DNA of 64,000 nucleotides, from positions 3,348,001 to 3,412,000 of the forward strand of contig NZ_CP010797.1 of NCBI RefSeq assembly GCF_000954115.1, given 5' to 3'. A program made the position numbers and the translations under genes. The notes under the pieces are model-generated. The model did not search any database, had not been told where the DNA came from, and saw nothing but the letters and a program-made list of their open reading frames with translations. This document shows, one piece after another, positions 36,565-45,131 of this stretch; position 1 is the stretch's first letter; each line of letters begins with the position of its first letter. The stretch comes from Rhodococcus sp. B7740. GTDB taxonomy: Bacteria; Actinomycetota; Actinomycetes; Mycobacteriales; Mycobacteriaceae.

Positions 36565-38572
36565 GGCCGGAGTCGAAGAACGATCGAACGACCACCCGCA
36601 GCCCGAGCACGAACGAGACGAACAGGAGCGCGGTGCCCAGCACCGGATACAGCGGCACCGTCGACGTCAGCTGCGGCCCATCGGTACTGAGCAACAGCAG
36701 AATCGACCCGATAGAACCGGTTCCGGCGAGCACCGAGAGCATGAACTCCTGCGCCAACCTGGCGATGAACTGCCGGTCGGATCGATCCTCGAAGATTCGG
36801 ACCCCGACGGTGAACCGGCCTTCTTCGACCTGATCGACGATCTTGCCGAGCTTGCGGGGCATCCGGCGCAGGAGTGGCAGATTGGCGGCCATCTGGCTCT
36901 CGAGTTGCGATCGGACGAAACTTCGGTCGAAGAGTCGACCCACCATCACCGCTCGTCCCCGCTCTCGCGCAACCGCGATCAGATCCAGATCGGGTGCGAT
37001 GAGGGTCAGGGTGCCTTCCACCGTGGCAAGCGCCCGAAACGCTGCAGCGATCTGTGGTGGGATCGTGAATTTCTGACGGATCACCAGCGAGATCAGGTCG
37101 CCGAACAGGCCGCTGTTACTGCGGCTCCCTCCGACCGATCCGCGGTAACGCACCATCAGTTCGCCCAGGCTGCGTTCGAGCCTGCGTTCTTCGAGTCCGT
37201 CCGGACGTCCGAGTAACTCGATCAGGGCGTCTGCCGCGATGAGGGAGTCCTCGGAGTCGACTGCGTGCAGGAACAGTCCGAGCGACATCCGCGAAACGTC
37301 GTCGAGTCGGCCCACCGACCCGAAGTCGAGCAGCACCACGGTGCCGTCCTCGCGCATGAGAACGTTTCCGCCGTGCAGGTCCGCATGGAAGACCCCGGAC
37401 ACGATCATCTGCCGCAGCATCTGTTCGAGGAGGTCGGATGCCAGATCGGCTCGATGCTCATCGGACATTCGAGCCAGGATCGACCCTGCGCGAGTGAGCG
37501 GAACACCGTCGATCTTCTCCATGACCAACACCATCGGACTGCTGAAGTCGGAATACATGCGCGGAATGGAGTACGGGCTGGATTCGTCGAGCGTGGAACC
37601 GATCGCCAATGCGTTGTCCAGTTCGACGTCGTAATCCAATTCCTCCTGCAACGACGCCGCGAATCCGGACACCAGGGAGTCGATACCGATCGCTCTGGCC
37701 CAGGGTGCGACACGCTGTAGCCGGGCGGACAGGCCGGCCAGAATGTCCAGATCGATGGCGATCTGTCGACGGGCCGTCGGCCGTTGAATCTTGACCACCA
37801 CCTCGGTGCCGTCCATCAGCGTTGCCGCGTGCACCTGCCCCACCGATGCAGCGGCGAGTGGCTCGTGGTCGATGCGTGAGAACACCTCCTCGATCGGCCT
37901 GTCCAACCCGTCGAGCAGGGTCCCTTCGAGAGACTCGAAGCCGACCGCCTGAGCGTCGGACTGCAGGCGGGACAGTTCCTCGATGTAGACACGCGACAGC
38001 AGTTCCGATCGCGTGGACAGTGTTTGCCCCAGCTTGACGAAGGTCACCCCGCCCTCTTCGAGCGCGCGGCGCAGCGAGCGCGCCGTGCGGCGCTGGTCGG
38101 CGTCGGTACCTCGCGCACCGAGGCGTAGGAACCGAGACAGACCGTGTCGGACGAGGATCGTCATGATCTGCCCGTACCGCCGTGCCTTGCGACGGCGGGC
38201 TCGCCAACCGAAGATCAACGACATCGGGCCAGGAAGCGAGCCACTGGGTGCCACGGCTTCGAGAACCACCACCGCCAACAGGCCGAACAGGAATATCCAG
38301 GCCACCGTCAACACGGCCAGCAACGTCGCCGCGGCCGGATCGAAAAGCCTGCTGCCGTTCTCGGAATCGACCAGGTGCAGTCGGTCGGCCACGAAACTCA
38401 GGATCGGCGCACCGAACCCGACCACTCCGATACCCACCACGATCGCGCGGACCCAACCGACCGGCACTCCGAGCGTCCGACGAGCCAGTAGCGCCAGCGC
38501 CGCAACCGATACGACGACCAGCGCTACCGACGCCAATGCGGTGAACACGATGGAGATACCCCCGGTAATCAC
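36557..38572 (-). CDS. ABC1/UbiB family membrane protein kinase-like protein
   Basis: The protein has 671 aa from a GTG at 38572. Two or three N-terminal hydrophobic segments (5-30, 40-62, 82-108) precede the ABC1 core: KLGQTLSTR (the family KxGQ motif), AAASVGQVHAA (Ala-rich nucleotide loop), VVVKIQRP (Lys), LQEELDY, HADLHGGNV (catalytic loop) and LLDFGSVGRL (metal site). One or two hydrophobic segments follow at the C-terminus (about 620-665). UbiB-type proteins are atypical kinases or ATPases linked to quinone and lipid metabolism. It does not look like part of the biosynthetic cluster. About 90 nt separate it from the upstream transporter operon on the same strand. Confidence 0.9.
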   Translation of the reverse strand: MITGGISIVFTALASVALVVVSVAALALLARRTLGVPVGWVRAIVVGIGVVGFGAPILSFVADRLHLVDSENGSRLFDPAAATLLAVLTVAWIFLFGLLAVVVLEAVAPSGSLPGPMSLIFGWRARRRKARRYGQIMTILVRHGLSRFLRLGARGTDADQRRTARSLRRALEEGGVTFVKLGQTLSTRSELLSRVYIEELSRLQSDAQAVGFESLEGTLLDGLDRPIEEVFSRIDHEPLAAASVGQVHAATLMDGTEVVVKIQRPTARRQIAIDLDILAGLSARLQRVAPWARAIGIDSLVSGFAASLQEELDYDVELDNALAIGSTLDESSPYSIPRMYSDFSSPMVLVMEKIDGVPLTRAGSILARMSDEHRADLASDLLEQMLRQMIVSGVFHADLHGGNVLMREDGTVVLLDFGSVGRLDDVSRMSLGLFLHAVDSEDSLIAADALIELLGRPDGLEERRLERSLGELMVRYRGSVGGSRSNSGLFGDLISLVIRQKFTIPPQIAAAFRALATVEGTLTLIAPDLDLIAVARERGRAVMVGRLFDRSFVRSQLESQMAANLPLLRRMPRKLGKIVDQVEEGRFTVGVRIFEDRSDRQFIARLAQEFMLSVLAGTGSIGSILLLLSTDGPQLTSTVPLYPVLGTALLFVSFVLGLRVVVRSFFDSGHP

Positions 38573-38661
38573 AGGTACCAGGATGTACTACACCCGCTGC
38601 TGGGCCAACCCGGCTCGCACCCCTGTGTCGAAGACTTCACATCTCGGTCACACGCGATGAA

Positions 38662-39768
38662 TCAGATCCGATCGCCCGTCTCCGGGTGGAAGAGGTGGAT
38701 CGCACCGTCGAGTCGAGTCAGACCGATGCTTTCGCCGATCTTGGCCGGGGCTCGCACTGCCGAACGCGCAACCAAGGACACCGGTCCCCCGTCGAGTCCC
38801 TTGACCTTCGGATCGTCGAGGTGTGCGTAGACGTAGGACTCGCTGCCCAACTCCTCGATGAGATCGACCTTTCCTTCGAATCCTTCACCGCCACCGTGCA
38901 CGATGCCGAGATTCTCGGGCCGCATTCCGATGGTGACCTCGTCGATTCCCAGGCTCGCGAGCTTGGTCAGTTCGTCGCGCTCGAGCGGGAGCAGGAACTT
39001 GCCGATCTGCACGCCGCCCGAGCCGATGGGTACCGTCATCAGGTTCATTGCCGGGGAGCCGATGAATCCTGCGACGAACGCATTGACGGGGTTGTCGTAC
39101 AGGTCTGTGGGAGAGGCGAACTGCTGCAGTTTGCCGCCGCGCAGGACGGCGACGCGATCGCCCATCGTCATGGCCTCGACCTGATCGTGGGTGACGTAGA
39201 CCGTCGTGGTGCCGAGTCTGCGCTGCAGCGCCGCGATCTGCGTACGCGTCTGCACCCGTAGCTTGGCGTCGAGGTTGGACAGCGGCTCGTCCATGCAGAA
39301 CACCTGCGGTTCGCGAACGATGGCGCGGCCCATGGCAACTCGCTGACGCTGGCCGCCCGAGAGTTTGCCGGGCTTGCGGTCGAGGTACTCGGTGAGATCG
39401 AGCAGACGGGCCGCTTCCGCGACGCGTGCCTGACGCTTCTCGAGGCTCACTCCGCGCATCTTGAGCGCGAAGCCCATGTTCTCCCCGACGGTCTTGTTGG
39501 GGTAGAGCGCGTAGTTCTGGAAGACCATGGCGATGTCGCGGTCCTTGGACGGAACACCCACCATGTTCTTGCCGCCGATTTCGATTGCGCCACCGTCGAT
39601 CTCCTCGAGACCGGCGAGCATGCGCAGGGCGGTGGACTTGCCGGAGCCGGACGGTCCGACCAGGACGACGAACTCGCCGTCCTCGATCTCGAGGTCGAGG
39701 GAATCGACGGCGAGCGAATCGGCACCTTCGTAGACGCAGGATGCCTTCTTGTACTTGATTGCAGCCAT
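38662..39768 (-). CDS. polyol/sugar ABC importer ATPase (MalK/SmoK type)
   Basis: The protein has 368 aa from ATG 39768 with AGGAG upstream. It has Walker A GPSGSGKST, a Q-loop FQNYALYP, signature LSGGQRQRVAMGRAI, Walker B CMDEPLSNLD and the H-loop VYVTHDQVEAM, then a C-terminal OB-fold regulatory region (from about 235) as in MalK, MsmX and SmoK. It is the last gene of the regulator-binding protein-permease-permease-ATPase operon, 11 nt after the second permease. It powers uptake of the polyol handled by the two divergently encoded dehydrogenases. Confidence 0.93.
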   Translation of the reverse strand: MAAIKYKKASCVYEGADSLAVDSLDLEIEDGEFVVLVGPSGSGKSTALRMLAGLEEIDGGAIEIGGKNMVGVPSKDRDIAMVFQNYALYPNKTVGENMGFALKMRGVSLEKRQARVAEAARLLDLTEYLDRKPGKLSGGQRQRVAMGRAIVREPQVFCMDEPLSNLDAKLRVQTRTQIAALQRRLGTTTVYVTHDQVEAMTMGDRVAVLRGGKLQQFASPTDLYDNPVNAFVAGFIGSPAMNLMTVPIGSGGVQIGKFLLPLERDELTKLASLGIDEVTIGMRPENLGIVHGGGEGFEGKVDLIEELGSESYVYAHLDDPKVKGLDGGPVSLVARSAVRAPAKIGESIGLTRLDGAIHLFHPETGDRI

Positions 39769-39779
39769 GAGACTTTCTC

Positions 39780-40664
39780 CTATTTGATGGCGCCGAAGGA
39801 CAGACCGCGCACGAGCTTGTTCTGCGCGAACCATCCGGCAAGGACGACGGGGAGTGCTGCGAACGTCGCAGCGGCGGACAGCTGGGCCCAGTACAGGCCC
39901 TGGCCGGTGATGAATCCGACGAGGTACACCGGAATCGTCTGGGCCTGAACGGCAGTGAGGTTGACGGCGAAGAAGAACTCGTTCCACGAGAAGATCACGC
40001 AGATCAACGACGTCGCCGCGATACCGGGAGAGACGAGCGGCAGGATCACCTCGCGTACCGAGGTCCACAGCGACGCACCGTCCATGCTGGCGGCCTCGAG
40101 CAGTTCGGCCGGCACCTCCATGAAGAACGAACGCATCATCCATACGGCGATCGGAAGATTCATCGCGGTGTAGAGGACCACCAGGGCCCAGATGTTGTCG
40201 AGCATGCCGATGTCACCGACGATGACGTACAGCGGAACGATGACGGCCACGACGGGCAGCATCTTGGTGGAGATGAAGAAGAACAGCACGTCCTGGGTCT
40301 TCTTGACCGGCCGCAGCGACAGCGCGAACGCCGCTGGAACACCCAGCAGCAGAACCAGAATCGTCGACACGATCGTCGCGAACGCCGAGTTCAGCAGGGT
40401 GGTGCCGATGCCGCTCTCGAGGACACCTCGGTACTGATCGAGGGTGGGGGTGAAGATCAGCTTCGGCGGGTTGGAGTAGGCGTCGGCCTCCTGCTTGAAG
40501 CCGGTGATGACCATCCAGAGCACCGGGAAGAAGAAGGCGATGCCTGCCACCCAGGCAACGAACGACCAGACCGTGCCCGGGCCCCACTTGCTCTTCTTGC
40601 GGATCTCCTGGCCGTCGGAGGTCTGTGCGACGGCCTTGTTCTTGCTCGTGGTTGCCGTGCTCAT
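39780..40664 (-). CDS. polyol ABC importer permease 2 (MalG type)
   Basis: The 294-aa inner-membrane permease has six hydrophobic helices and the EAA loop EAASMDGASLWTSVREVILPLVSPG that contacts the ATPase. The start at 40664 shares one base with the stop of permease 1 (TGATG). Sequence style matches the sorbitol/mannitol permease SmoG, but the substrate is inferred from the dehydrogenase neighbours. Confidence 0.92.
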   Translation of the reverse strand: MSTATTSKNKAVAQTSDGQEIRKKSKWGPGTVWSFVAWVAGIAFFFPVLWMVITGFKQEADAYSNPPKLIFTPTLDQYRGVLESGIGTTLLNSAFATIVSTILVLLLGVPAAFALSLRPVKKTQDVLFFFISTKMLPVVAVIVPLYVIVGDIGMLDNIWALVVLYTAMNLPIAVWMMRSFFMEVPAELLEAASMDGASLWTSVREVILPLVSPGIAATSLICVIFSWNEFFFAVNLTAVQAQTIPVYLVGFITGQGLYWAQLSAAATFAALPVVLAGWFAQNKLVRGLSFGAIK

Positions 40665-41614
40665 CACGCCGCCTCCTCGTTTGCGCTGAAGCTCTTGAAG
40701 ATCAGTCTCAGCGCCAGAGTGCTGAGGATGATGGTCGCCACCACGGTGACGACACCCATGGCCGCGGCCTGACCGATGTCGAATCCGAGGAAGGCCCGTT
40801 GGTAGATGTAGAACGGCAGGTTGGCCGACGCGACTCCCGGTCCACCGGAGGTCATCATGTAGACGGCGTCGAAGGTGTTGACGAGGTAGATGGCACCGAG
40901 AACCGTGCCCAGTTCGATGAACCGGCGCAGGTGCGGCAACGTCAACTCGCGGAAGAGTTTGAACGGGCCCGCCCCGTCGACGCGTGCGGCCTCGGCGATG
41001 TCCTTGGGCATGGACTGCAGCCCGGCGAGGATGAGCAGCATCATGAACGGCGTCCACTGCCACACCAGGTTCGTCATGACCGCGGCCAGCGGGAACCGCG
41101 AGACCCAGTCGATCTCGCCGACCCCGAACGGGCTCAGCGCGAAATTGATCAGACCGAAGACGGGATCGAACATCGTCGTCTTCCAGATCAGCGCACCGGC
41201 GACCGGGGTGACGAGGAACGGGGTGATCAGCAGCGTGCGAATGAGGCTGCGCCCGATGAACTTTCGATCGAGCAGCAACGCCAGGGCCAGACCGAGCACC
41301 ACCGAGATGATCACCGTTCCGACGATCATGATCACGGTGTTCATCGCGACCTCGCGGAACTGACTGTCGCGGAAGACGTCGATGTAGTTGTTCAGACCGT
41401 TGAACTCACGCGAACCGGGACGAACGAGGTTCCAGGACTGCGTCGAGTAGTACAGCGTGAACAGGAACGGAATCTGGGTGACGATGATGGCGAACACCAA
41501 GGCGGGCAACAGCGGTCCGCGCCGACGCCACCCCTCGGCCTTGGAGATCGTCCTCGGTCTCGGTACGAACTTCTCCGGTCCGGCCGGAGCCGTCCGTTCT
41601 TCGGTGGTGGTCAT
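40664..41614 (-). CDS. polyol ABC importer permease 1 (MalF type)
   Basis: The 316-aa permease has six membrane helices, starting with LLPALVFAIIVTQIPFLF (34-51), and an EAA loop EAARVDGAGPFKLFRELTLPHL. It forms the channel with the second permease. Its start overlaps the stop of the solute-binding protein gene (ATGA), so the operon is translationally coupled. Confidence 0.92.
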   Translation of the reverse strand: MTTTEERTAPAGPEKFVPRPRTISKAEGWRRRGPLLPALVFAIIVTQIPFLFTLYYSTQSWNLVRPGSREFNGLNNYIDVFRDSQFREVAMNTVIMIVGTVIISVVLGLALALLLDRKFIGRSLIRTLLITPFLVTPVAGALIWKTTMFDPVFGLINFALSPFGVGEIDWVSRFPLAAVMTNLVWQWTPFMMLLILAGLQSMPKDIAEAARVDGAGPFKLFRELTLPHLRRFIELGTVLGAIYLVNTFDAVYMMTSGGPGVASANLPFYIYQRAFLGFDIGQAAAMGVVTVVATIILSTLALRLIFKSFSANEEAA

Positions 41615-42963
41615 CCCTGGTCCTCCTGGTAGGTCCTGCCGACCACTTCGGCGTATTGCTGCGCTTGATCGAGAGCGTCGTCGACACTGATCTGCCCGGC
41701 GACTGCGGCACTGATCTGTTGACTGACCCGGGTACCGAGGTCCTGGAACTCCGGAATGGTCAGGAATTGGACTCCGGTGTACGGAACCGGATCCACGGTG
41801 GGGTTGTTCGGGTCGGCACTGTCGATGGAGTCGAGGGTCAGCTGACCGTAGGCCGCCGACGCCTCCGCGTACTCGGGAATCTCGTAGGTCGACAGGCGAC
41901 TACCGGGAGGCACCCGCTCCCAACCGAGTTCGTTACCGACCTTGTTCAGGTACTCCTTGCTGGTCATCCACGAGACGAACTTCCACGCGTCGTCGGGAGC
42001 CTCGCTGGTCTTGGGGATTCCGAGGGCCCAGGAGTACAACCAACCGTTGTCGCCCTTGGCCGCCGACGGGGCCTTGGCGTAACCGATCTGCCCGACGACA
42101 TTGCTCGACGACGGGTCCTCGAGTACCGAGACGGCCGAGGTGGCGTCGTACCACATTGCGGTGTTGCCCTGCGAGAGTTGCGTTCCGCACTCGCTGAAGC
42201 CACTGGTGGCCGCGCCGGCCTGACCGTGCTCACGCACGGTGTCGACGTAGAACTGCACGGCTTCTCGTACCTCGGGACTGTTCAACTGAGCGTTCCAGTT
42301 CTCGTCGTACCAGCGGCCGCCGAACGCGTTGATGACGGTGTTGAGCGGCGCGAGCACCTCACCCCAACCGGGCTTGCCGCGCAGGCAGATTCCGGAGAGG
42401 CCGGGGCTGTCGAGTGCCGCGGCGGCATCGGCCACCTGCTGCCACGTCGGCTCCTCCGGCATCGTGATGCCTGCGGCCTCCATGAGATCCTTGCGGTACA
42501 TCAGGAACGACGACTCACCGTAGAACGGCACGGAGTACATGCTGCCCTCGTACGACAGCGACTCCTTCAACGTCGGGATGAAGTCGTCCTCGTCGTACCC
42601 CGGCGTGGCGTCCGCGTACTCCGAAAGGTTGGTCAGCCAACCGTTCTCGGCCCACTGCGGGGTCTCGAAGTTGCTGATCATCACCACGTCGAACTCGCCG
42701 CCACCGGTCGCGACCGAGGCCGTGATCTTGGCACGGGCCTCGTTCTCCGACAGCGACACGAACTTCAGGTTGATGCCAGGGTTTTCCGCCTCGAACTCCG
42801 GAGCCAGCGAGATGGCGTCGGACATCTGCGAATTCGAGACGATCGCAACGGTGATCGTCGTACCGTCACCGTCACCACCGAACGAGCCGGCACCGGCACA
42901 TCCGGACAGAACCAAGGTCGTCGCGAGCGAGCCCGCGACAACCACTTTCGGTAATACCCTCAC
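41611..42963 (-). CDS. polyol-binding lipoprotein of ABC importer
   Basis: The 450-aa extracellular substrate-binding protein starts at a GTG (42963) with AAAGG upstream. The GTG overlaps the regulator stop (GTGA). The signal peptide MRVLPKVVVAGSLATTLVLSGC ends in the lipobox LSGC, so the mature protein is anchored by a lipid on Cys22. The rest is a family 1 sugar-binding fold, for example the stretch FDVVMISNFETPQWAENGWL. It captures the polyol and delivers it to the two permeases. Confidence 0.92.
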   Translation of the reverse strand: MRVLPKVVVAGSLATTLVLSGCAGAGSFGGDGDGTTITVAIVSNSQMSDAISLAPEFEAENPGINLKFVSLSENEARAKITASVATGGGEFDVVMISNFETPQWAENGWLTNLSEYADATPGYDEDDFIPTLKESLSYEGSMYSVPFYGESSFLMYRKDLMEAAGITMPEEPTWQQVADAAAALDSPGLSGICLRGKPGWGEVLAPLNTVINAFGGRWYDENWNAQLNSPEVREAVQFYVDTVREHGQAGAATSGFSECGTQLSQGNTAMWYDATSAVSVLEDPSSSNVVGQIGYAKAPSAAKGDNGWLYSWALGIPKTSEAPDDAWKFVSWMTSKEYLNKVGNELGWERVPPGSRLSTYEIPEYAEASAAYGQLTLDSIDSADPNNPTVDPVPYTGVQFLTIPEFQDLGTRVSQQISAAVAGQISVDDALDQAQQYAEVVGRTYQEDQG

Positions 42964-43991
42964 TGAAATACCTTTCCATTGGAGGTCGCCGTTGCTGGAG
43001 CTTGCGCAACGAGCCAACGTGCACTTTCGATATCGGTGACCAGGATCGAGGCCAGGCCACCCCGCAGAGCACCGAGCAACGCTTCGTGTTTGCGCTGTCC
43101 GCCGGTGACGAGCACAGCCCGATCGCAGGCCCTGATGGCGTCGAGTCCCACCGAGACGGTTCGGCCGGGAAGCGATCCTCCGGTGTCGTTGCCTTCGGCG
43201 TCGTAGAACCGGCCGCCGATCTCACCGACCGCACCGAGTCGACGCAGTTCGTCGAGCACCTCGAGGTCGATGAAGCTGCCCTCGAACAACGTGGTGGACG
43301 TGGAAACGGGACCGATGCCGTACATCATCACATCGGCATCGGTCCCGGCCTTGAGGGCGCGTGAGATCACCGAATCCTGCTCCAACGCAACAACCGTCGC
43401 CTGATCTGCGTACAGCGGCGCATTGAGCCTGATGGGTGTCGCCTGCAGGTACGCAGCACACCGCCCGAGCGTGTATTCGACGCCGGTCTGGTAGTCGGCC
43501 GAGGTGATGGAACCGTCGAGTTGCACCACCGCAGCACATTTGGTGGATCGCGTCTTCAAAGAGCTCGCAACCGCCACCGTCTCGGGTCCCCAGGTGAAGC
43601 CGAGAACGTCCTGATCCTTGAGGCGACGCGAGAGCAACGTCGCCGCCGCGCGACCCAGGGACCCGTAGCCGGCATCGGTGCCGTCGATGACGTCCGATAC
43701 GACGAGCACCTCGGTCAATCCGAACTGCGCCTCGAGTTCCCGTTCGAGTTCGGCGTGGACGGTGCCCTGGAGATCGTCGGGAACGTTGATCTCGATCGTC
43801 ACCAGACCCTGGGTGCGAGCCCGTGCAACGAGCCGGCCTGCTGTCGGGCGCGAGACGCCGAGCTTCACGGCGATCTCGGCCTGAGTCGCGCCTTCGAGGT
43901 GGTACATGGTTGCGGCGCGCAGAGCCAGGCGTAGATCCTCTCCGGACCGCGAAGGCTTCGCTCCCCCGGTGCCGGACGTCGATCCGTCCAT
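42960..43991 (-). CDS. SorC/DeoR-family sugar-responsive transcriptional regulator
   Basis: The protein has 343 aa from ATG 43991 with GGAGG upstream. A further 11 codons are open but the ribosome site picks this start. The helix-turn-helix is at about 30-60 (GATQAEIAVKLGVSRPTAGRLV). The sugar-phosphate-binding domain follows, with typical LGFTWGPE and GIGPVSTSTTLF motifs. SorC proteins bind their inducer sugar phosphate or polyol here. It is the first gene of the transporter operon, and two palindromic sites lie directly upstream, so it likely controls both divergent operons. Confidence 0.9.
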   Translation of the reverse strand: MDGSTSGTGGAKPSRSGEDLRLALRAATMYHLEGATQAEIAVKLGVSRPTAGRLVARARTQGLVTIEINVPDDLQGTVHAELERELEAQFGLTEVLVVSDVIDGTDAGYGSLGRAAATLLSRRLKDQDVLGFTWGPETVAVASSLKTRSTKCAAVVQLDGSITSADYQTGVEYTLGRCAAYLQATPIRLNAPLYADQATVVALEQDSVISRALKAGTDADVMMYGIGPVSTSTTLFEGSFIDLEVLDELRRLGAVGEIGGRFYDAEGNDTGGSLPGRTVSVGLDAIRACDRAVLVTGGQRKHEALLGALRGGLASILVTDIESARWLVAQAPATATSNGKVFQ

Positions 43992-44009
43992 GTCCGCCTC
44001 CCTGAAATA

Positions 44010-44023
44010 TGAGCAGATGCTCA
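44010..44023. promoter_or_regulatory. SorC-type operator, site 1
   Basis: TGAGCAGATGCTCA is palindromic, with 6-bp arms TGAGCA/TGCTCA around GA. It lies 19 nt upstream of the regulator start. The block TGAGCAGATG returns as a perfect inverted copy at 44033-44042, so the two sites face each other across the divergent promoter. Confidence 0.7.
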
Positions 44024-44028
44024 ACTCG

Positions 44029-44042
44029 TGTTCATCTGCTCA
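44029..44042. promoter_or_regulatory. SorC-type operator, site 2
   Basis: TGTTCATCTGCTCA is a near-palindrome and the inverted counterpart of site 1. It ends 19 nt before the polyol dehydrogenase start at 44061, a position that would overlap its promoter. Confidence 0.65.
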
Positions 44043-44060
44043 CTAAGCTAACATTAAGGT

Positions 44061-45131
44061 GTGATCTACACAACACCCCCTCGCCACCAGCGACCCGTGC
44101 CACAATCCATGCAGGCCAGCGTCCTGACCGGAGTGCAGGAGATACGACTCGAAGAACGGCCCGTCCCCACGCCCGCGCACGACGAGGTCCTCGTGCAGGT
44201 CACGGCAGTCGGAGTGTGCGGTTCCGACGCGCACTACTACCGCGAAGGGCACATCGGCGACTACGTCGTCGACGGTCCGCTCGTACTCGGGCACGAAGCA
44301 GCGGGCGTCATCGTGGCCGTGGGCTCCGAGGTCTCCGACACCCGCGTCGGGCAGCGCGTGTCCATCGAGCCGCAGCGCCCCGATCCCACCAGCGCACCGT
44401 CCCGGGCAGGCCGCTACAACCTGTGCCCGGCCATGGAGTTCTTCGCGACGCCGCCCATCGACGGCGCGCTCGCGGAGTACGTGCTGATCCAGTCGACCTT
44501 CGCCCACGACGTCCCCGACGACATCTCCGACGAGGCCGCAGCCCTTTTCGAGCCACTGTCGGTCGGCATCGCATCGGCCCAGAAGGCACGCATCTCCGCA
44601 GGCTCGAGCGTGCTCATCGCGGGCGCGGGTCCCGTCGGGCTCGTCACCGCGCAGGTCGCGCGCGCATTCGGTGCCACCGAGGTGATCGTCACCGATATCG
44701 ACGCTTCCCGCCGCGCCAACGCCGAGAGATTCGGCGCGACGCGCGTACTCGACCCAGCCGCCGAGGACGTGCGCGCACTGACGGTCGACGCCTTCGTCGA
44801 CGCCTCCGGTGCGGCCCGAGCGGTGGTCGACGGCATCCACGCTGTCCGACCCGCAGGCACGGTCGTCCTCGTCGGCATGGGCGGGTCGGATTATCCGCTG
44901 CCGATCTCGCGGATCCAGAACCGAGAACTGCTGCTCACCGGCGTCTTTCGCTACGCCAACACATGGCCGATCGCACGCGCGCTGGTGGCGTCGGGCATGG
45001 TTGATCTCGACGCGATGGTGACGGCGCGGTTCGGACTCGACGGCGTCGAGGATGCACTGAACGCCGACCGACAACCCGGAAGCATCAAAGCCGTAGTGAT
45101 TCCAGGACTTTCGAAGGAGACCAACGCATGA
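44061..45131 (+). CDS. zinc-dependent polyol (sorbitol/xylitol/arabitol) dehydrogenase
   Basis: The MDR-family enzyme has 356 aa from a GTG at 44061. The ATG at 44109 (MQASVLTG) is an alternative start, and neither has a clear ribosome site. Catalytic zinc ligands appear in VCGSDAHYY (Cys) and GHEAAG (His-Glu). The structural-zinc Cys cluster of alcohol dehydrogenases is missing, as in sorbitol dehydrogenases. The NAD site is AGAGPVGLVTAQ. It should oxidise the imported polyol to a ketose. It diverges from the regulator/transporter operon and is coupled (ATGA) to the long-chain mannitol dehydrogenase gene. Confidence 0.9.
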   Translation: MIYTTPPRHQRPVPQSMQASVLTGVQEIRLEERPVPTPAHDEVLVQVTAVGVCGSDAHYYREGHIGDYVVDGPLVLGHEAAGVIVAVGSEVSDTRVGQRVSIEPQRPDPTSAPSRAGRYNLCPAMEFFATPPIDGALAEYVLIQSTFAHDVPDDISDEAAALFEPLSVGIASAQKARISAGSSVLIAGAGPVGLVTAQVARAFGATEVIVTDIDASRRANAERFGATRVLDPAAEDVRALTVDAFVDASGAARAVVDGIHAVRPAGTVVLVGMGGSDYPLPISRIQNRELLLTGVFRYANTWPIARALVASGMVDLDAMVTARFGLDGVEDALNADRQPGSIKAVVIPGLSKETNA

